From Diadophis punctatus similis (taxonomy: Eukaryota; Chordata; Lepidosauria; Squamata; Dipsadidae): a DNA stretch of 64,000 nucleotides. This document shows positions 57,827-64,000 of this stretch, piece after piece. How positions within the stretch are numbered: the stretch's first letter is position 1; every line of letters begins with the position of its first letter. The notes beneath the pieces were generated by a model, which was not told where the DNA came from, made no database searches, and was given only the letters and a program-made list of their open reading frames with translations. A program made the position numbers and the translations under genes. The stretch spans positions 28,756,501 through 28,820,500 of the forward strand of contig JALIGW010000005.1 of assembly GCA_023053685.1 (NCBI GenBank), read 5' to 3'.

Positions 57827-58187
57827 CAGTGATGGCGAACCTATGGCATGCGTGCCACAGGTGGCACGCGGAGCCATATCTGCCGGCACATGAGCCGTTG
57901 CCCTAGCTCAGCTCCAGCACGCATGTGCATGCCGGCCAGCTGATTTTCGGCTCACGTGGAGGCTCTGGGAGGGCGTTTTCGGCCTCTGGAAGGCCTCCGG
58001 GGGGGCCTATCGGGTAGGACCTACCGGGCCCACCCGAAGTCGGGAAATGGGAGAGAGGGGGGGGGTTCGTGCGTACATGCATGGGGGCGGGGCAGCATTG
58101 AATTATGGGTGTGGGGACTCGAGCGTGGGCAATAGCGTGTGCACGCGCGCTTTCAGCACCCAACAAAAAAAAGGTTCGCCATCACTG
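57827..58187. mobile_element. hAT-like MITE, 361 bp, exact 8-bp TSD
   Basis: CAGTGATGGCGAACCTATGG to AGGTTCGCCATCACTG, flanked by perfect GCCTAGAT (57819-57826 and 58188-58195). GC-rich interior without transposase. Confidence 0.93.
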
Positions 58188-58301
58188 GCCTAGATGAAGC
58201 CAAAGATTTATTTTGTCCAGCATTTTGCATCCAGAATAACTGGCCAGATACATACAGGAAGCTCTTCAAATTGTGAGCAATAATAGCAGTTGCTGCTATG
58301 G

Positions 58302-58436
58302 CAGGGGTGTCAAACTCGTGATGTCATATTGTCATCACGTGATATATCACAACTTTTTTCCCTTTTGCCAAAGCGGGAGTGGGCATGGCCAGCGTGTGAC
58401 ACATCCGGCCTGCGGGCCGCGAGTTTGACACTCCTG
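58302..58436. mobile_element. hAT-like MITE, 135 bp, exact 8-bp TSD
   Basis: CAGGGGTGTCAAACTCG to CGAGTTTGACACTCCTG, flanked by perfect TGCTATGG (58294-58301 and 58437-58444). Same length and ends as 457-591. Confidence 0.93.
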
Positions 58437-58621
58437 TGCTATGGAGTCTGCAAACAGCTATATTGTACTGCAGAGACATTACAGTACATTACATTCCACA
58501 AAACATCAGCAAGAATGCTGACAATGCTCTAATATCTTAAAATAGCTAACGACTCCTTTCAATGCTAAATTTATACAAGTCCTCTGAATTCTGAATAAAC
58601 TTTGAACATATTTCTATACAC
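58437..58621. other. Short unique spacer
   Basis: No feature beyond the target duplication. Confidence 0.4.
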
Positions 58622-58793
58622 CGGTGTTTCTCAACCTTGGTTATTCAAAATTGTGCAGACTTTAACTCTCAGAATTCCCAGCCACATGAAATTGAGAGGA
58701 ACTGAAATCTTCAAGCACATGCTGTTTGTGAAATTCTGCGTGTTGAAGTCTACACATTTTCAAGCTGCCGAGTGCCGAGGCTGAGAAACGCTG
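58622..58793. mobile_element. hAT-like MITE, TTTCTCAACCTTGG-type ends
   Basis: CGGTGTTTCTCAACCTTGG pairs with CCGAGGCTGAGAAACGCTG. AACTCTCAGAATTCCCAGCC and its inverse form inner arms, akin to the hairpin element at 21312. No convincing target duplication. Confidence 0.75.
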
Positions 58794-61222
58794 TTCTATA
58801 TCATTTAAATCCTGCAATATTTGTGTGCATGCATTCGCAAATGTTTGAGTTTGTTTCGGTGGCTTTCTTATGGCATTTTTCAAGCCTATGTGAAAGGGCC
58901 CCTCCACAGAACAGCTGCAAATTCTCAGACAACAAATTTAGCACTTATTTGGGACTGTAATCCAAAAAGATCAGATTGGGTAAAGTTGTCTGGTTCCATT
59001 TCTGTTCAACAAGGGCCACATTTCAGTGAAAAAGATAACATTTCCCTTTTAGAGGGTAGCAAGCTCACTCATGCAGTTCCCTTTGTTTTACAAGGCCAGG
59101 TGAGATCAGACAGTTCATCGGTGTTCCTGTTTAAACCTGAGAGTTGAGTCACAGGGTTCTTTGGTTTAATCCTGTATTTAATTAAGTGAAGGTCAAAATT
59201 GGGGTCAACTTGATTGGTGAACTTAATCCAAGACCCACAGGTGGCACAATGGGTGCTTTGGAAAAGTATTATTCCAGCGAGGAATCAAGAAAAGACAATA
59301 TAATTAAAAGAGTTATATGATAAAGGTAAGGGTGGAAGGTGAAGGTGAATAAGATGCTTCCAAATGTATTTAACAGAAGTAGCCACTAGATAGCAGAATA
59401 ATCACAGGAGTCTCAGCAATCTTTCTGAGCAAAAAGAAAGGTAAACAGTGCTTCAGCAGATGAAAATACAATATGTATGACTGTGTACAAATAGTTCATA
59501 GAAGGGAGAGATTTCTTTTTTCAGCTGTTATTCAATCTGCTATTTCCTGCTGGTCTTATCATAACCTGAGCTTCTTTTCCACTATGGTGAAAAAGGAGCT
59601 TATTTTCTAACTACAGAAATCAAATCCAGGCTTTTGCCATCTTGAAATACAACCTTTTTTTTCCTGAAATAACCTTTCTTAACAAGATGCTTTTGTAACG
59701 TATTATGACTTTGTATTCCAGAGTAGAAGTGTCAGATTAGGAAATTTGTTTTAAAGGAACATCTTAACAAGGCACTTCACAAAAGACAAGGTTGTATCAT
59801 GCTGACTGATGGATCTGGAACTGGTCCTGTAGGGTAGTTCTTAAAGATTCTTGTCTTTTGTTTATCCGCCAATATATTGTACCGGTAACTGTTATCAAAT
59901 TGAGGCTGGTTGTGACCTATAAAATGATATAATCTAGGCAGGTTTGCATTTGAAAGACAATATATTTAACTTTAAGTAGTTATTTTGCTGTTTGCCAAAT
60001 AATGGGGTAAAAAGTATAAGACATGAAACAAACGACTTCATGCATCATTGAAGATTCAGTACAGATTTTGGAGGTTAAATAAAGCTAAGATGTTTTAGAT
60101 CAAATTATTTTAACCATGAATCCTTTAGCTAGGGTTCCACATCTGACTTCTAGCTAATGGTTTTTTTATTTGCAGTTTGAAGATAATATTATCCACCCTA
60201 CAGTATAAGTTGAACATTGTTGAATGAGAACATTGTGCAAATTAGCCAAAATATTTAAAAAAATCAGAAAGACTTTTGGATGGGCTTTCTTTAGATAGAA
60301 TTGTATACAAAAAGAATGCCTAATATGTGCCTTAAAACATGGATTTGAAATTTGGCGTTCATTTGATGAAATCATCTCACAAAAGCAACCACAGGTTGAA
60401 AACGGCTGCCTAACAACCCAATTATAGCTGCTAGAAAAATTATATGTGCATGCTCAGTTTAATAATGCAGCTATATTACTGCAGGTTCTTTAGTGTTCGA
60501 ATAGAATCCCAATTAGCAATATATCTGCAATACTCATCCTTTAGTTATGGAATGCTACTTCTAAAAGAAAAGAGTCTAAATCCACAGGAATTGGGCATTC
60601 ATGCTACTCTTCTAAAATTAAATATGCAGCATATGAGTTTTTCTATAAGAAAGCAATGGGCGGTTGAAGCAATATCTTATTTTTTTATTCTTTATCACAT
60701 ACTTTCTGAGTGATGGAAAATGGCCTTGGGATCTTTCTTTAGGATGCTGGTGGGGAAAGGCGAACCATGGAAGATTGTTCATGGGGCTAAATGCTTTTTC
60801 CTGCTAATGCAGGACATTTATTGAGATTTATTTCAGTGTAGAAAATAATTTTGATGTGATATCATGGGTGAAATATGATTTTGCCCTGGTTTAGTTATCT
60901 GGTAATCCAGAGAATGGGTCAGAGTGCCTCATCTTTCACATAACTATCTTCCTGATGGTTTGAAACCATCTGGTTTCCCATATTTCCACTCACTCTCAAG
61001 GAATGATAGAATAAGAAAACTGTGAGATTTATGACCCTGAGAAGTATGGGCAGCCAAGGGAGCTTCAAAGAGCTCCAAAATACTTTGCTATGCCCTCTTG
61101 GCAACTTCCTTACTCACATGTGTATTTTCTTGGGTATCTAATTTTTAAGAAGGTGCAAGTGTGCCTGTCTCTGCTCCGAAGCACCTTTAAATCTGAAGGA
61201 CAGCATTATATCAGAGCATGCT
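58794..61222. other. Unique AT-rich DNA, no gene recognised
   Basis: 2.4 kb without repeat or microsatellite. Frames up to about 108 codons show no domain. Confidence 0.35.
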
Positions 61223-61290
61223 TGGACATTTATTTTATTTTATTTATTTTATTACATTTCTATGCCGCCCAACTCCCGAAGGACATTGTT
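61223..61290 (-). mobile_element. SINE-like 3' end with ATTTT tail
   Basis: TTATTTTATTTTATTTATTT then CATTTCTATGCCGCCCAACTCC matches the fragment at 37065-37140. Confidence 0.5.
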
Positions 61291-62396
61291 TCTTGAATAT
61301 TATTTTCCTTTTTTTTGTCCTTCCAACTTTCCATTATATTAGATTTTATGAAGCCACTTTACTTCAGAACTACTTTACATATCACAGAAAAATCAGGTCC
61401 CCGTGATCCAGCTCTGCCTGGACATAGTAGCTTCCCTAATGCATCAAGAAGTGTGACTTGGAAATTGTATGAATTGCTCTGAATAGTTCATATAGAATGT
61501 GTAAATCTGTCCCAATCAGTTAGGATTCTGTTTTTAGGATTCATTGAGTTACTGGTTGCTTTTTCCTCCAAAAACATTTGGATGCTTCCTGTGGAAGGAA
61601 ATGGACAAACGGGCAGGGATTGCTAACAAAGAGGCAGGCAGGCACCACCTTCTCCTCTCCAAGTCTGTCTTCTGCCAGACCAACTAGGAGAATTCAAAGG
61701 GGAAGGGGCTGGCTAAGAAGCCATATGGAAGATGAATTGGAGTGCGTACCTACAAATATTGGCTCTACTCATGTGCCAGTCACTGGGCTGGGGAAAGTCC
61801 AGCCACTACAGAAGAAGGAGAGAGGGGGGGGAAGAAGGTTACCATATTCTGCTTTTCTCCTGAAGTGAGGTGAAACCATTATACAATTGCCGGAGCTGGA
61901 ATATTCATCCAATCACTGAGCTGGCAGCAACACATTCCTTTGTATGGCAGAGATATTCACCATACTGTATCTCTCTTTTTAATAAAGCACCGTTGGGGGG
62001 AAGGGAAACTGCAGTATGTCACTCTTTGACTTCCCTTCCACAAAATTCAGATTTGGTTTGAAGGAAAAGAGCTGTTGTGTCAAATATTTCACTCCTCTCC
62101 ACAAGAAAGAGAAATAAAGAACAGAGGGCAAAGTTGTGGTGCCATCCAAAGCAATATTCCCCTAGGCTTCACCTGTGGAATCGATGAACAGCGCCCCAGT
62201 GTAGCTTTTCATGTGAGGTGGTCAGTCACTGGACAAGTTGTTCCTACACAATGAGAGGTGGAAACAGTCTTCTTGGGCTGACCACTAAGGTTCAGATGGC
62301 ATGATAGAGATTTAAAAATGGCAAGAAAAATATATTGTACTTCTTTCAATTTTTGCCTTGAGTAACAACAACAAAAAAAAGATGCAAAATATAGAA
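61291..62396. other. Unique DNA, no gene recognised
   Basis: No repeat or exon recognised. An AATAAAGC motif at about 61980 could be chance. Confidence 0.35.
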
Positions 62397-62930
62397 TAAT
62401 AGAGTTGGAAGGGACCTTGGAGGCAGTAGTGGGTTCTAAAACCTGTTGCTACTGGTTCTTGCGCGTGCTCATGTGTGCACACAATGCTTCTGCACATACA
62501 CAGAAGCTTCTGCGCATGCTCAGAAGCATCACGGGTGGGTGGGCAGAGCCTCCCGCCACCGCCGCTACCGGTTCACAGAACCGGGCTGAACCGGGAGCAA
62601 CCCACCGCTGCTTGGAGGGCTTCTAGTCCTATCCTCTCTCAAGCAGGAGACCCTATACCATTTCAGACAAGTGGCTGTCCAATATCTTCCTAAAAGCCTC
62701 CAGTGATGAATCACCCACAATTTCTGAAGGAAAGTCATTCCACTGGTTAATTGTTCTCACTGTTAGGGAGTGTCTCCTTAGTTTTAGGTTGCTCCCCTCC
62801 TTGATTAGTTTCCATTCACTGTTTCTTGTCTTGCATTCTGGTGCTTTGGAAAATAGGTTGACCCCTCTTCTTTGTGGCAGCCCCTTAAATATTGGAGCAC
62901 TGCTATCATGTCACTATCATGTTTGACTAG
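62397..62930 (-). mobile_element. CR1 LINE 3' end, interrupted by a MITE
   Basis: AGAGTTGGAAGGGACCTTGG, ACCATTTCAGACAAGTGGCT, TCACCCACAATTTCTG and CTTGATTAGTTTCCATTCAC are the reversed CR1 C-terminal coding region and 3'UTR. The short ATAGAATA remnant at 62391 is the CR1 tail. Confidence 0.88.
62424..62610. mobile_element. MITE, 187 bp, exact 8-bp TSD, nested in CR1
   Basis: CAGTAGTGGGTTCTAAAACC to GGAGCAACCCACCGCTG, flanked by perfect CTTGGAGG (62416-62423 and 62611-62618), which is CR1 sequence. The interior has CTACCGGTTCACAGAACCGG. It inserted after the CR1. Confidence 0.93.
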
Positions 62931-64000
62931 TAGTAGTGGTGGAAGAATGGGGATAAATATACTTTCTTTGAAAACTGAAGTGCCTATCTACAGCAGACTC
63001 TTCTAAAGATACTGAACAGCATCACCTTGGGTAGAAGAGCTGGACTTCTGGAGATTGCAATGAGTAGAGCCTTATATTATACCATAACATGTAAGAATTA
63101 GTAATTTTTGTATCAGTGTATGAAGAAGTCTCAGTGTTATAGCCCTTGAGCTAATGAACTAGCTTTTCTATGGTCCTCTTGAACACTTGATTATGAAATC
63201 CCTGATATAACTCATAATGAACCTGAAGACATCCATGTTCAATGCACAGGAATCCACAGATCAACATGGAGAAGATGCGGGAGGAGGAGTTTACATATGT
63301 GATCTCTCTTCCAGTCTTGCACCTTTATGGCAAAAATTGCATAGATTTCTGATCTACTTTTGGAAGCTAATTTGGAATAGCACAGTTGTCCTGTGCAACA
63401 AACCAGATTTCAGTCTGGCAAGTGCCATGGAGAGAATCCAAAAAGGGAAAGCAGTTTTGGGGATCAGCTGCTTCCTGGAATGTGATTGATAATGAATGGT
63501 TGTGTCTGTCTGTAAGGAATATTTCATGGAATAAATAATCAGCAGACAATAAGTGCTCTAAGCAACTTCTGTATGAGAGGAAGGATATAAATCTAAAAAC
63601 AAACAAACTGTTTAGTAGAATTCATATGAAAGGATACTTTTAAGGAACTCAACCCATTTTATTATACTGAAGAGTAACAACTCAAATGTTTATCTTAAAC
63701 CATCATAAATGGTGATTGTGGAGAAACATCAGTGTAAAACAATGCAAATAAACATCAAAAGCCTTTATTTAAAATGTATTTTTTATCTAATAATAGGTGG
63801 GGGTTTTTTTTGAGAAAACTTGAAATTCAAGAAATTACTATTGTTCTTCCAGGCAGATTATGTACAAGCAACACATTTAATCATGTTTATAATTAATTAT
63901 TCTGATTATAGTGACAACAATATAATAGTGCTTTCCTACACTAATTGCATAATTGGTTCTATTTTGTTCTTAATCTCTTTGTTATTTGGACCAAATAAAA
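62931..64000. other. Unique DNA to the window end, no gene recognised
   Basis: A 90-codon frame (63217-63486) shows no domain. GAAGGATATAAATCTAAAAA near 63581 resembles a decayed SINE tail. Confidence 0.35.

Noticed and set aside
58821..59147. 108-codon plus-strand frame
   Set aside because: No domain, overlaps frames on the other strand, no splice or promoter context. Likely chance.

Overview
This is vertebrate nuclear DNA, almost certainly from a squamate reptile and most likely a snake. The window is AT-rich and very rich in microsatellites. It carries Sauria-type tRNA SINEs, CR1-type LINE 3' ends (two of them continuous with AATAG/GAATA-class microsatellites, a pairing known as a snake genome signature), long GATA-class (TATC) arrays, squamate L1 remnants, and many short non-autonomous DNA transposons with 8-bp or TA target duplications. 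I see no host protein-coding gene that I can name. The only long intact reading frame is ORF2 of a LINE. Apart from LINE and transposase remnants, the only coding candidate is one isolated exon-like segment at 44047-44154. The window reads as intergenic or deep intronic DNA, possibly a gene desert with some conserved noncoding blocks.

Layout. 1-6250: five DNA-transposon-like elements with mostly clear target duplications (25-455, 457-591, 3302-3837, 4485-5122, 5718-6244). 6250-10000: mostly unique DNA with one Sauria SINE. 10012-10945: a knot of AC/TG/AT/TATC microsatellites around a palindromic repeat. 11400-14100: transposon remnants, a SINE tail and a CR1 3' end. 15305-19040: a palindromic repeat carrying hammerhead-ribozyme-like core motifs, split by a 3.2-kb LINE with an intact 920-residue endonuclease/reverse transcriptase frame. 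19670-30210: SINEs, a hairpin transposon, CR1 and L1 3' ends, an 8-bp-TSD element and TA-class palindromic elements. 30214-34565: the least repetitive stretch, with conserved-element-like sequence. 34566-38490: a TA element, a short solo LTR, a nested LINE tail, and a CR1-L3-like tail with a transposon nested in it. 40350-42390: large microsatellites, a tandemly duplicated tRNA-SINE and a mariner transposase remnant. 42608-43877: a TA-flanked element that has swallowed hairpin elements and a GC-rich minisatellite. 46395-47710: a CR1 tail, then a TA element containing a LINE fragment with the geometry of a 5' inversion. 48165-50800: a LINE fragment and an antisense L1-like element with a K/E-rich reading frame. 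51161-58800: a SINE with a long AAAT tail, a 204-bp solo LTR, unique DNA, several 8-bp-TSD elements and large AG/CT/AC arrays. 62397-62930: a CR1 tail with a nested transposon.

Nothing here works together as a host pathway. What interacts are the mobile elements: LINE tails and SINE tails seed microsatellites, DNA elements nest inside LINEs, and one LINE has landed exactly inside a ribozyme-like motif. The best targets for follow-up are the intact LINE, the ribozyme-like palindromes, the 5'-inverted LINE fragment and the unique blocks that look conserved.
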